From: an uncultured Lachnospiraceae bacterium
GTDB taxonomy: Bacteria > Bacillota > Clostridia > Lachnospirales > Lachnospiraceae
DNA length: 11,376 bases
Assembly (NCBI GenBank): GCA_937916415.1
Contig: CALGGH010000190.1
Location: 1 to 11,376, forward strand
Direction of reading: 5' to 3'
This document shows positions 1 to 7,185 of the stretch, piece by piece (within the stretch, counting starts at the first letter, position 1; each line of letters starts with the position of its first letter). The notes under the pieces were generated by a model that was not told where the DNA came from, did not search any database, and saw nothing but the letters and a program-made list of their open reading frames with translations. The position numbers and the translations under genes were made by a program.

Positions 1-2
1 GG

Positions 3-23
3 GAGTCAGGCAGAGCCTGACTC
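3..23 (-). terminator. Hairpin downstream of the esterase gene, probable operon terminator
   Basis: A perfect 9-bp stem (GAGTCAGGC at 3-11, GCCTGACTC at 15-23) closes a 3-nt loop. It lies about 20 bp past the stop of the minus-strand esterase gene, where a rho-independent terminator is expected. The T-run that would confirm a terminator would fall outside the window, and the next visible minus-strand bases are CC. The hairpin is certain, the terminator role is inferred. Confidence 0.6.
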
Positions 24-42
24 GGCTCAGTATGACACGGGC

Positions 43-801
43 CTATTTATACTCATCCTTCAATCCGTCCTCCATGAGGTTGGAGTCGTATACCGCATCC
101 AGGTCATGGAGCACGGCCTCGTCAACGAGTGTCGAAAAAGGCTCTCCCAGCTTCACCATCTCCCTGGCGATCAGTTCCCCGAACTTCATGGCTCCTTCAT
201 ACTTAAGGTGCGTGTTGTCCGTGGAGAGTCCCTCCGGCAGCCAAAAGGCTTCACCGGGCCTGACGTGCATGTAATACTTCCTGGTCGGCTCGTCTCCCGT
301 GGCCTCCAGAAACTCCCGGCTTGTCTTAAACAGGTCTACGATCGGTACATGGAACTTTTCGGCAGCCTTATGATATGCCGCCACGTAAGGCGCGTGCCGT
401 GACTCCTCCAGAGTAGCGTGATCATCCTTAAAATTCCTTCTCTCAAGAGGCGTGATGAACAGCGGAATGGCACCCTTGTTCCTGGCCGCGGCCACGAACT
501 TCCCCAGGTTCTCAATGAAGTCCGTATCCGGATCAGTGTATCTGGCCAGGTCGGTCTCTTTTTCATCATTGTGCCCGAACTGGATGAACAGGTAATCGCC
601 CTCCCTGATCTCGTCATAAATAAACGCCAGCCTGCCCTGGTCGATGAAGCTCCTGGTGCTCCTGCCGTTGATGGCATGGTCATACACGACCACGTCGAAT
701 GCGGTATAGCGGTCAAACGCCTGGGCTATGCCGGTCTGCGGATACTTGTTAGCCTTATTGCAGGTGTTCGTCGAATCTCCCGCCCAAAATATTACTCTCA
801 T
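43..801 (-). CDS. SGNH/GDSL hydrolase, rhamnogalacturonan acetylesterase-like (CE12 type)
   Basis: This 252-residue protein probably removes acetyl groups from rhamnogalacturonan or related pectic oligosaccharides. The SGNH blocks are all visible: GDST with nucleophile Ser10, block II glycine in GRST (46-49), FGHND with oxyanion Asn78 (75-79), and DNTH with the Asp195-His198 pair. GDST plus FGHND plus DNTHL matches the CE12 family (YesT/RhgT and fungal RGAE) at its usual length. There is no signal peptide, so it should act in the cytoplasm on imported oligosaccharides. The ATG is preceded by GGAG about 10 nt upstream. It is the last gene of the minus-strand operon, after the two sugar permeases, separated from them by a 236-bp gap holding a large palindrome. 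A xylan or other carbohydrate acetylesterase of the same fold is the main alternative. Confidence 0.86.
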   Translation of the reverse strand: MRVIFWAGDSTNTCNKANKYPQTGIAQAFDRYTAFDVVVYDHAINGRSTRSFIDQGRLAFIYDEIREGDYLFIQFGHNDEKETDLARYTDPDTDFIENLGKFVAAARNKGAIPLFITPLERRNFKDDHATLEESRHAPYVAAYHKAAEKFHVPIVDLFKTSREFLEATGDEPTRKYYMHVRPGEAFWLPEGLSTDNTHLKYEGAMKFGELIAREMVKLGEPFSTLVDEAVLHDLDAVYDSNLMEDGLKDEYK

Positions 802-835
802 TTCACTTCGTCTCCATCATATATAAAAGAACTAA

Positions 836-976
836 GGCCCTGCACTGCATGATCATTCGTAAGCAGGTGCTTCGAAAGCCGCCGGTGCTTAGCGAGGTTT
901 TTCCGAGCTTAGCATCCGCTGCGAGCTTTCGGCAGTGAGAACGTGCCTGCGGGGAATGATCATGCAGTACAGGGCC
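836..976. repeat. Long imperfect palindromic element (about 141 bp)
   Basis: The outer arms are 836-858 and 954-976, complementary at 22 of 23 positions. Further inside, CGAAAGC (873-879) matches GCTTTCG (925-931). Around a TTTTT centre (898-902) are GCTTAGCGAGG and CCGAGCTTAGC, partly complementary. In RNA either strand could fold into one long interrupted stem-loop. It lies between the second permease gene and the esterase gene, so the operon transcript would contain it. No reading frame of interest is present. It resembles dispersed intergenic palindromes or MITE-like repeats of clostridial genomes; that identity is inference. Confidence 0.8.
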
Positions 977-1024
977 GGTGAATCAATGATGCCTGCGGTG
1001 AATTATTATGCTGCACAGGGCCGG
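945..1024. repeat. Tandem direct repeat, 46-bp period, overlapping the palindrome
   Basis: A block starting GCCTGCGGGGAAT at 945 recurs at 991 as GCCTGCGGTGAAT. The two copies match at 29 of 34 aligned positions and both end in ACAGGGCCGG (969-978 and 1015-1024). The first copy includes the right arm of the 836-976 palindrome, so that arm appears to have been duplicated next to the permease gene end. Function unknown. Confidence 0.7.
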
Positions 1025-1037
1025 ATGTTTTTTAGTT

Positions 1038-1904
1038 TTACTCCTTTACGGCTCCCACGTTCACGCCCGTCACGAAATACTTCTGAAGGAACGGATACAG
1101 TGCCATGAAGGGCAGTATCGCGCAGATGATCGCCGCATAGTATAGCGTCGTCTGCGACACGCTGTATTGCGTAACCGGAGTGTCACCGTCCATGACCATG
1201 ACCCTCAGGATGTACTGGAAGTTAACCTGATCGCGGTTCGTGATGTAGATCTGAACCGTTGAATAGTCATTCCATACGGTAACGGCGAACATCAGTCCGA
1301 TGGATGCAAGTGCTGCCTTGGACAGCGGAAGCACGATCTTGAAGAAGATTCCCATGGGGGAGCATCCGTCTATCTTGGCTGCCTCAAATAACGATCCGGG
1401 AATTCCCTCAAAGAAGTTACGCATCAGCACCAGGTTATATACGTTCATGCCGTGCTTAACTACCAGTATCCACATGGAGTTAACCAGATGGAGCTTCTTC
1501 ATTACCAGGTACTCAGGGATCATTCCTCCCGAGAATATCATGGTAAAAAGAAGGAAATACGCTATCGCGGTCCTGCCGGGCAGGTCCTCCTGCGCGAGCA
1601 CGTATCCGCCGAGCGTGGACATCACGAGTCCGAGCAGGGTGCCCAGGATCGTGGTTACCACCGAATTGACGAAGGGCCTGTACAGCTTCTGGGTGGTCAT
1701 GATGACCTTGTATCCGTCAAGCGTAAACTTGTTGGGGAAAAGCTGGAACTTGTACACTCCAACCGCATTGAACGAATCCGAAAGCACCTTCCAGATCGGT
1801 ATGAGGATGATCATTCCGATAACGATGAATACAATATAGTTTACGACGTCAAAAACGCCGGTCTTTCTTTTTCTTCCTGCACCAAAATCTTTATTCTTAG
1901 CCAT
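1038..1904 (-). CDS. Carbohydrate ABC transporter permease, CUT1 family (LplC/YtcP type)
   Basis: This is the second membrane-spanning subunit of the sugar importer, 288 residues, normal for the family. Hydrophobic spans are visible near residues 20-40, 78-104, 113-135, 143-161, 195-213 and 254-275, consistent with six helices. The cytoplasmic EAA loop that contacts the ATPase is at 174-193, with EAAKIDG and a closing Pro193. The C-terminus FVTGVNVGAVKE matches the typical LplC/YtcP ending. The start codon lies 11 bp after the stop of the preceding permease gene, and its GAGG ribosome binding site overlaps that stop, so the two are probably translationally coupled. No ATP-binding subunit follows. 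The sugar cannot be read from a permease; the downstream acetylesterase suggests pectin-derived oligosaccharides. Confidence 0.93.
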   Translation of the reverse strand: MAKNKDFGAGRKRKTGVFDVVNYIVFIVIGMIILIPIWKVLSDSFNAVGVYKFQLFPNKFTLDGYKVIMTTQKLYRPFVNSVVTTILGTLLGLVMSTLGGYVLAQEDLPGRTAIAYFLLFTMIFSGGMIPEYLVMKKLHLVNSMWILVVKHGMNVYNLVLMRNFFEGIPGSLFEAAKIDGCSPMGIFFKIVLPLSKAALASIGLMFAVTVWNDYSTVQIYITNRDQVNFQYILRVMVMDGDTPVTQYSVSQTTLYYAAIICAILPFMALYPFLQKYFVTGVNVGAVKE

Positions 1905-1915
1905 GTCACGTTACC

Positions 1916-2866
1916 TCACAGTATTCCGCGTCCGCGTACTTTCTTGCTAGCCCAGTTGCAAACGATAACCAGGAAGCAGCCTACGAGTGACTTGAAAAGA
2001 CCGACCGCCGTCGTGTATCCGTAATTAGGTATGGCCGTCAGGAAGGTCTTGCGATAGATGTAGGTGGAAACCACGTCCGAAACCTCAAAAACACGGTTAT
2101 TGTACATTACGAATACTGACTCGAACAGGTTCAGAACCTTGGCCAGGTTGAGGATCAGCACGATGATGATCGTGTTGGCCAGCTCGGGAACCGTCACGTA
2201 CCAGATCTTCTGCATGCGGGTGGCTCCGTCTATGTCCGCCGCCTCATACAGCTCGGGATTGATGCCGGCCAGCGTGGCCAGGAATATTACCGTGCCCCAT
2301 CCGGTTTCCTTCCAGATGTTGACGACGTAGTAAACCGGCCGCCACAGGTGCGTTTCATGCATGAAGTCGATGCTCTCCTTGATCCAGCCCCAGCTCTTCA
2401 GGGTCTCGTTTACGAAACCGGTGGAAGAAGTGGAAAGAAACAGCGTGAAGATGGCTGCCGTAACCGTCCACGACATGAAGTGAGGCAGATAGATGACCGT
2501 CTGCAGCACCTTCTTGGCAAAGAGGTTTGCCATCTCGTTGATGAACACCGAAACTATAACGGATGCCGCCGTGGTGATGAGCAGCTTGACTATCGACAGC
2601 ACCAATGTATTGGTAAAGGCCTTCCAGAAGTCTTTCTCACCGAACATCTTCTGGAAATGTTTCAGGCCAACGAATTCGATTTTCTTCAGGGTATAATCAT
2701 AGAAAGAATAGCGTATGCCCAGCATCGGCCAGTAATACACTATCAGCACGTAGATCAGAACCGGAATGAACATCAGGTAGAAGCCCCTGTTGTTCCATAT
2801 TCTCAGTTTCAAGGGTTTTTTATTGATCTCCCGCCCCGTGGAAGTTTGTGTGATTTTTTTTGCCAT
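1916..2866 (-). CDS. Carbohydrate ABC transporter permease, CUT1 family (LplB type)
   Basis: This is the first membrane-spanning subunit of the importer, 316 residues. I chose the ATG at 2864-2866 (MAKKITQ), which has GGTGAGG 3-4 nt upstream; an upstream in-frame ATG at 2902 would add 12 residues without a better site. A short basic N-terminus leads into a first helix near residues 29-48. The EAA loop spans about 207-228 (YEAADIDGATR, then PEL), the docking site for the ATPase. The segment RYSFYDYTLKKIEFVGLKHF after the first helix is typical of LplB-like permeases paired with large lipoprotein binding proteins. It sits between the binding-protein gene, from which a 12-bp hairpin separates it, and the second permease gene. 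The missing ATPase is presumably a shared MsmX/UgpC-like protein encoded elsewhere. Confidence 0.93.
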   Translation of the reverse strand: MAKKITQTSTGREINKKPLKLRIWNNRGFYLMFIPVLIYVLIVYYWPMLGIRYSFYDYTLKKIEFVGLKHFQKMFGEKDFWKAFTNTLVLSIVKLLITTAASVIVSVFINEMANLFAKKVLQTVIYLPHFMSWTVTAAIFTLFLSTSSTGFVNETLKSWGWIKESIDFMHETHLWRPVYYVVNIWKETGWGTVIFLATLAGINPELYEAADIDGATRMQKIWYVTVPELANTIIIVLILNLAKVLNLFESVFVMYNNRVFEVSDVVSTYIYRKTFLTAIPNYGYTTAVGLFKSLVGCFLVIVCNWASKKVRGRGIL

Positions 2867-2996
2867 ATACCTCACCCCATACTGCCATGCTCGTGAACGC
2901 AATTAATCAGCGTCGTCAGATCTGCCAGCTGCCGCGTTCACTCGTCATGCGATATATGTATCGGCAGCTATATGCGTTAACAAGCATAAGTTGTGC

Positions 2997-3028
2997 GTGT
3001 GGGCATCCTTGCGCACGGATGCCCACAC
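2997..3028 (-). promoter_or_regulatory. Strong intercistronic stem-loop between binding-protein and permease genes
   Basis: A perfect 12-bp stem (GTGTGGGCATCC at 2997-3008, GGATGCCCACAC at 3017-3028) encloses an 8-nt loop. On the minus strand it lies about 70 nt past the binding-protein stop and 130 nt before the first permease. No T-run follows it, so it is not a standard intrinsic terminator. In sugar importers such hairpins commonly protect the 3' end of the binding-protein message and make it more abundant than the permeases; I infer that role here. A weaker 7-bp inverted repeat (TAATTAC at 3033-3039, GTAATTA at 3051-3057) lies beside it. Confidence 0.75.
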
Positions 3029-3098
3029 ATCTTAATTACTTACATGCAACGTAATTATTGCTTAGAAAATACTGATGAATGCCGATCAGGCGTTCCCG

Positions 3099-4796
3099 TC
3101 ATTCTGCTGAATTGAGTTCCTCAAGGATTGCGGCAACGGTGTCGCCCCACTTATCCTGATATTCAGCGACTGCATCCTCAGCGGTCTTCTTGCCGGCTAC
3201 CACTTCGTTCATGAGGGTAGTCTTGTCAACTACGAGGTCAGCCTCAACCTCCGTCAGCATCTCACTCGAAGGTGACTGAGGAGCGTCTACGCAGTTCTCG
3301 GTGAAGAACTTGTTGCCCTCTTCGATAAGGGGATCGTCATCTACGAAACCATTTGTAAGAGGAGCGATGACAAGCACGGGATCCAGGTGATTCTTCTTCC
3401 ATACGGAGTTAGGATCGTTGGGAGCCTGCTTAAGGTGGAACTCACCGTCTGCGTACTCATAATCCTTCTTCTTGTCAGGATCGTCAGGGTTGGTCGTGAA
3501 GGACTCGGCCTTGGTTGACCAGTGAACGTCTTCTGCGCCATAGGTCCAAAGGGTCTGAACGGTATCGCCGTCAAGCATGGTCTCGAGCAGTGCGTCAAAG
3601 ATTGCCTGCTCACGAGCGTCGTCGCCGTCAAGGTCATCGGTGATCACCCAAACGGGAGCCTCACGGTTGAGGTATCCGCCCCAGGTGTCCTTGATCTCCT
3701 TGATCGGAGGAAGCTGTACGAGCCTGTCGTCTCCAAGTTCGGTGTCAACCTCGTTCTTGTCAAGGTTGTCGGTCAGGGTACGAAGCCACGTGCCCGCCCA
3801 GTAAGTGAATACGCCCTCTGAAGTGGACTGGTCATTGGAGAACCATTTCTCCCTGGCGGTCTTGGTGGATGCTTCCTCAGTATCCTTATCGATGACGCCG
3901 TCAGCATAACCCTTGGCAAGCCTGGTCAGTGCATCGATCGTAGCCTGCTCCTGAAAACCGTCTACCCAGGTTCCGTTGTTCTGATAGATCGCCGGATAAG
4001 CGCCCTGCCAGAATTCAGGCATGTAGTTGATGTAAGGAGCCTCGTCAAGCTTACCGAAGCCGGCTGCGATGACGCCGGTCTGTCCGCCCTGAGTGAAGTC
4101 CTGAAGGAGTGCATAATAATCATCAAAGGTCTTGATGTCGTCTACGGTCTTGCCTGCCGCATCCAGCCACGACTGCTTGATATAGGTAACGCAGCCGTTG
4201 CCGTAAGTAGGTGCGAATCCGTAAAGCTCACCGGATGAAGTCTTCATGTTCTCGTTGATCGAGGGAAGGGTGATCCTGGACTGGAACTCTGCGTTATCAT
4301 ACGCATCTGCCATGTTCCAAAGGATTCCGGTGTTCTGATACTGCTTAAACATGGTTGCGCTCATGATGAGTGCGTCGGGATACTGTCCGTCTCCGGGCTG
4401 ACCCGTGGTAAGGAGCTGGGATACGTTGTCCTTGTATCCTGAGTGCTCGGGCTGGTTGATGTGAAGCTTGATGGGATGACCGAGCTTCTCGGACACTGCA
4501 GCTTCCCACTGCTCGATGAAAGCGTCCTGACCGCTGTCCACGTTGGCGGTAAGGGTACCGTCTACCGTAATGTAAAGGTCAGTGAGTTCGTAGTCGCCGG
4601 CCGTCGCGGTCTCTGCTGCAGCTTCGGATGAGCCTGCATCAGAAGCGGTGTCAGCTGCTGCTTCCGTGGTCGTTGAATCACTGCTGTCACTTGCCGCAGG
4701 CGCATCGGATGAACCGGAATCCGAGCCGGATCCACAGGCTGCAAGAGATACTGCCATTGCAGATGACAAAAGGATTGCAAGCAATTTCTTTTTCAT
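3099..4796 (-). CDS. Extracellular sugar-binding lipoprotein of the ABC importer
   Basis: This 565-residue protein captures the oligosaccharide outside the membrane and delivers it to the two permeases encoded downstream. The leader MKKKLLAILLSSAMAVSLAAC has a basic start, a hydrophobic core and a lipobox LAAC, giving lipidated Cys21. Residues 22 to about 67 form a low-complexity Ser/Asp/Ala/Thr/Glu tether, then the folded domain begins at about ELTDLYITVDG. The body is acidic and rich in Trp and Asp, as in large type-1 solute-binding proteins paired with LplB/LplC permeases (roughly 500-570 residues). The start has AGGAGGG 8 nt upstream. It is first in the minus-strand operon, and the divergent region upstream should hold its promoter. 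The ligand is not readable directly; a rhamnogalacturonan-type oligosaccharide is inferred from neighbours. Confidence 0.92.
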   Translation of the reverse strand: MKKKLLAILLSSAMAVSLAACGSGSDSGSSDAPAASDSSDSTTTEAAADTASDAGSSEAAAETATAGDYELTDLYITVDGTLTANVDSGQDAFIEQWEAAVSEKLGHPIKLHINQPEHSGYKDNVSQLLTTGQPGDGQYPDALIMSATMFKQYQNTGILWNMADAYDNAEFQSRITLPSINENMKTSSGELYGFAPTYGNGCVTYIKQSWLDAAGKTVDDIKTFDDYYALLQDFTQGGQTGVIAAGFGKLDEAPYINYMPEFWQGAYPAIYQNNGTWVDGFQEQATIDALTRLAKGYADGVIDKDTEEASTKTAREKWFSNDQSTSEGVFTYWAGTWLRTLTDNLDKNEVDTELGDDRLVQLPPIKEIKDTWGGYLNREAPVWVITDDLDGDDAREQAIFDALLETMLDGDTVQTLWTYGAEDVHWSTKAESFTTNPDDPDKKKDYEYADGEFHLKQAPNDPNSVWKKNHLDPVLVIAPLTNGFVDDDPLIEEGNKFFTENCVDAPQSPSSEMLTEVEADLVVDKTTLMNEVVAGKKTAEDAVAEYQDKWGDTVAAILEELNSAE

Positions 4797-4840
4797 TCGT
4801 TTTCCCTCCTAAAATTAACAGACTTCCCTTGAAATCTGTG

Positions 4841-4885
4841 CCACTATAACGGATTATAAAGCGAATGCCCGATTTAATATAGTGG
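4841..4885. promoter_or_regulatory. CCACTATA inverted repeat flanking a -10-like TATAAT, candidate operator
   Basis: CCACTATA at 4841-4848 and its exact reverse complement TATAGTGG at 4878-4885 face each other across 29 bp. Between them, on the minus strand, is TATAAT (4858 down to 4853), a perfect -10 hexamer about 57 bp upstream of the binding-protein start. No good -35 box sits at 16-18 bp above it, which fits an activator-dependent promoter. The binding of a regulator here is inference. Confidence 0.45.
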
Positions 4886-4933
4886 TAAACTTGTTTCAGA
4901 CTTTGCAAAAATTGCTTTAACTTGCATTTTCCT

Positions 4934-4963
4934 TTGATTCTTTTTGGTAAATGTGATTATGAT
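4934..4963 (+). promoter_or_regulatory. Candidate promoter of the SDR/AraC unit
   Basis: TTGATT (4934-4939) and TATGAT (4958-4963) are separated by 18 bp and match the vegetative consensus at 4 and 5 of 6 positions. Transcription would begin near 4970, leaving a leader of about 125 nt before the SDR start. A small dyad, TGATT/AATCA (4954-4969), overlaps the -10 box. A weaker alternative is TTGAAC (4995-5000) with TATCCG 17 bp downstream. Confidence 0.4.
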
Positions 4964-5095
4964 GAATCATGGTTGCTGACTTAATCTATTCAATTTGAAC
5001 AAACCAAGGTACAATGTTATCCGAATATATAAGGTAAGCAACGTCACGAAACCAGCGTATCAACCAAGACATTCATTAATACGGAGGTGTAAATT

Positions 5096-5962
5096 ATGTC
5101 AGGAATCTTGGACAGTTTCAGGCTTGATGGCAAGGTTGCATGGGTGACCGGAGCATCATACGGACTCGGTTTTGCTTACGCAAAGGCGTATGCCGAGGCA
5201 GGAGCAAAGGTGGTCTTCAACGACGTCAATCCCGAGCACTACGAACGCGGCATGGAAGAATATAAGAAAGCCGGCATCGATGCATACGGCGCCATCTGCG
5301 ACGTCACCAAGGAAGATCAGGTACGGCAATTTGTGAAAGACGTTGAAAAGAACGTCGGCCCCATCGACATTCTGGTAAACAACGCAGGCATCATCAAGAG
5401 GATCCCCATGGTCGAGATGGAGCTCAAGGACTGGCAGCTCGTCATCGACATCGACCTTACCGGTCCCTTCATCTGCTCCAAGGCAGTCCTTCCTCACATG
5501 ATGGAACAGAAGAGCGGCAAGATCATCAACGCCTGCTCCATGATGAGTGAGTTCGGGCGCGAGACCGTATCCGCTTATGCCGCAGCCAAGGGCGGACTCA
5601 AGATGCTGACCAGGAACATCTGCTCCGAGTACGGTCAGTACAACATCCAGTGCAACGCCATAGGTCCCGGCTACATAGCCACCCCTCAGACGGCTCCGCT
5701 GCGCGCAAGGGGCGAGGACGGATCCATGAATCCTTTTGACCGCTTCATCCGTTCCAAGACTCCCGCTCAGCGCTGGGGACACACCGAGGACCTGATGGGA
5801 CTCGCCGTTTTCCTCGCAGCGCCCGCTTCGGACTTCATCAACGGACAGGTCATCTACATCGACGGCGGAATCTCAGCCTACATCGGTCAGGATCCCGGCA
5901 ACCTGGATGAGTCCAGGTTTGCGGCCGAGGAAGAGAACGAGGACATCATCGTTAAGGATTGA
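5096..5962 (+). CDS. SDR oxidoreductase, gluconate 5-dehydrogenase / KduD type
   Basis: This 288-residue classical SDR probably interconverts a keto sugar acid and its reduced form, either 5-ketogluconate/gluconate or, in uronate catabolism, the diketo acid DKII and 2-keto-3-deoxygluconate. The nucleotide site TGASYGLG is at 18-25, and Asp43 at the end of the second strand favours NAD(H). NNAG is at 95-98, Ser148 precedes the YxxxK pair Tyr161/Lys165, and GPGYIATPQTAPLR follows, a hallmark of the streptococcal Ga5DH/DhuD group by memory. Asp120 lies where most SDRs have the active-site Asn. An acidic tail of about 20 residues follows the usual IGQDP end. GGAGGTG lies 6 nt before the ATG. It starts a plus-strand unit with the AraC gene and diverges from the sugar importer operon, supporting a uronate role. 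Confidence 0.85.
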   Translation: MSGILDSFRLDGKVAWVTGASYGLGFAYAKAYAEAGAKVVFNDVNPEHYERGMEEYKKAGIDAYGAICDVTKEDQVRQFVKDVEKNVGPIDILVNNAGIIKRIPMVEMELKDWQLVIDIDLTGPFICSKAVLPHMMEQKSGKIINACSMMSEFGRETVSAYAAAKGGLKMLTRNICSEYGQYNIQCNAIGPGYIATPQTAPLRARGEDGSMNPFDRFIRSKTPAQRWGHTEDLMGLAVFLAAPASDFINGQVIYIDGGISAYIGQDPGNLDESRFAAEEENEDIIVKD

Positions 5963-6018
5963 CGTTGCGTACCGGTAATGGTTTGGCAGCCGGATGAGCC
6001 CGGTCATGGACGGTTGGC

Positions 6019-6918
6019 ATGAGAGAAAAACTTACTTCCAATTATGATGACAGACAATACATGGGGTCCGATGACTTCGAGCTCTACTACTACCAGGACA
6101 ACAACCAGAACAAAAGAACGGGACTGCATTCCCATCCCTACTACGAATTCTATTTCTTTTTGGAGGGTCATGCGGAGGCACAGGTAAAGAAGGATCACTA
6201 CATGCTTAATTACGGTGACATCCTGATCGTGCCTCCCAAGACCTCCCACGGCATTTTCGTTCATGACTTCGAGATTCCCTATCGCAGGTTTGACCTCTGG
6301 CTCAGTGCCTCATTCTACGGCAAGCTCCTGGCCATGAGCCGTGACTACGGCTACGTCATCGATGCCGCTCAGAATGATGACCGCCACGTGATCCACACCG
6401 ACAGGATCTCCTTTAATTCCATTCTGTCCAAGCTATTTTTTATAGTCGAAGAAGACAAGGGTGACCGCTTCGGCCGCAGCATGCAGCTGCGGATCAGCGT
6501 TGCCGACCTGGTCCTTTCGATCAACCGTCTGGCCAGCGAGCAGTTCTCTCCCCGCAAGGTCACCAAGGACGCTCTATATCAGAACATCTGTGATTACATC
6601 GAGCACAACATCGACGGAAATCTTTCGCTGGACAACATAGCCGATCACTTTTTCCTGAGCAAGTATTACATTTCCCACGTATTCAAGGACAACATCGGCA
6701 TATCCATACATCAGTACGTCGCCAAAAAAAGGCTCCAGCTCTGCCATGAGGCCATCATGGGAGGGGAGCCGATCTCGCAGGTCTACAGTTCCTACGGGTT
6801 CGATGATTATTCGAGTTTTTACAGGGCCTTCAAAAAAGAATACAGCCTGTCGCCACGCAAGCTCGTGGCACAGTCCAAGATCGATGCTTCGGATGCCATG
6901 CAGCCGTCCGACAATTGA
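6019..6918 (+). CDS. AraC-family transcriptional regulator with N-terminal cupin sensor
   Basis: This 299-residue protein has the two-part AraC layout. An N-terminal cupin-like sensor runs to about residue 160, with the HSHPYYEFYFFLEG motif (His37, His39, Glu43) and PPKTSHG (His77) forming the usual pocket. The C-terminal DNA-binding domain (about 185-285) has a first helix-turn-helix near 202-225 (LSLDNIADHFFLSKYYISHVF) and a second near 248-272, closing with the family signature GFDDYSSFYRAFKKEY and SP at 278-279. It would bind a sugar or sugar acid and activate nearby promoters; the divergent region at 4797-5095 is the likely target. The gene begins 56 bp after the SDR stop and has only a weak ribosome binding site (GGAC), so low-level expression from the SDR transcript is likely. 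Confidence 0.9.
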   Translation: MREKLTSNYDDRQYMGSDDFELYYYQDNNQNKRTGLHSHPYYEFYFFLEGHAEAQVKKDHYMLNYGDILIVPPKTSHGIFVHDFEIPYRRFDLWLSASFYGKLLAMSRDYGYVIDAAQNDDRHVIHTDRISFNSILSKLFFIVEEDKGDRFGRSMQLRISVADLVLSINRLASEQFSPRKVTKDALYQNICDYIEHNIDGNLSLDNIADHFFLSKYYISHVFKDNIGISIHQYVAKKRLQLCHEAIMGGEPISQVYSSYGFDDYSSFYRAFKKEYSLSPRKLVAQSKIDASDAMQPSDN

Positions 6919-6924
6919 TCGCAG

Positions 6925-6964
6925 ACTGACCGGTCAGTGCTTTACGGATCATCATGATCCGTAA
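6925..6964 (+). terminator. Two adjacent palindromes after the AraC gene, possible terminator region
   Basis: ACTGACCGGTCAGT (6925-6938) is a perfect 14-bp palindrome starting 6 bp after the AraC stop. It is followed by TTACGGATCAT (6942-6952) and ATGATCCGTAA (6954-6964), an 11-bp perfect inverted repeat around a single C. The position fits transcription termination or message-end protection, but neither is followed by a T-run. The second could instead be a dimeric protein-binding site. Confidence 0.45.
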
Positions 6965-7078
6965 GATGCTGCGCTCAGTCCTTTAGAAACGCTCCAAGGG
7001 AACCTCCCGGGATCGAGCAGGTCACTAAAGGGCAGGATCGAATTCTCACCAACGAACTGATAATATGACGCAGACGCA

Positions 7079-7137
7079 CTTGACACGGTAAGGTCACCGC
7101 GCACGTACGGCGTACAGCCGGACATCACCGTGTCAAG
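7079..7137. repeat. 11-bp perfect inverted repeat
   Basis: CTTGACACGGT (7079-7089) is exactly complementary to ACCGTGTCAAG (7127-7137), with 37 bp between. The interior includes a CGTACGGCGTACAGCC stretch with further short self-complementarity. A folded transcript would give a long stem with an internal loop. It matches no terminator pattern because no T-run follows directly. Function unknown. Confidence 0.6.
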
Positions 7138-7185
7138 ACGATTGTTACCTGATTCAGTTTTTGGACTGCGTTCGATCCTCATGCC

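Larger units (their letters stand above)
4797..5095. promoter_or_regulatory. Divergent regulatory region between the ABC operon and the SDR/AraC pair
   Basis: These 299 bp separate two divergently transcribed units and are clearly more AT-rich than the flanking genes. They carry the ribosome binding sites AGGAGGG for the minus-strand binding-protein gene and GGAGGTG (5083-5089) for the plus-strand SDR. An inverted CCACTATA pair lies near the binding-protein gene, and a plausible plus-strand promoter lies in the middle; both are listed separately. No coding sequence is seen. The AraC-type protein encoded nearby is the obvious candidate regulator. Confidence 0.7.

Noticed and set aside
836..976. 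Riboswitch upstream of the esterase gene
   Set aside because: No conserved ligand-binding motif was recognised; the feature is a plain long palindrome.
2867..2902. 12-residue N-terminal extension of the first permease
   Set aside because: The internal ATG at 2864-2866 has a well-placed GGTGAGG, and the extension adds no family-like sequence.
5041..5048. ACGTCACG in the SDR leader, matching the core of the 22-bp tandem repeats
   Set aside because: Only 8 bases match and the flanks differ; one such hit in 11 kb is not surprising.
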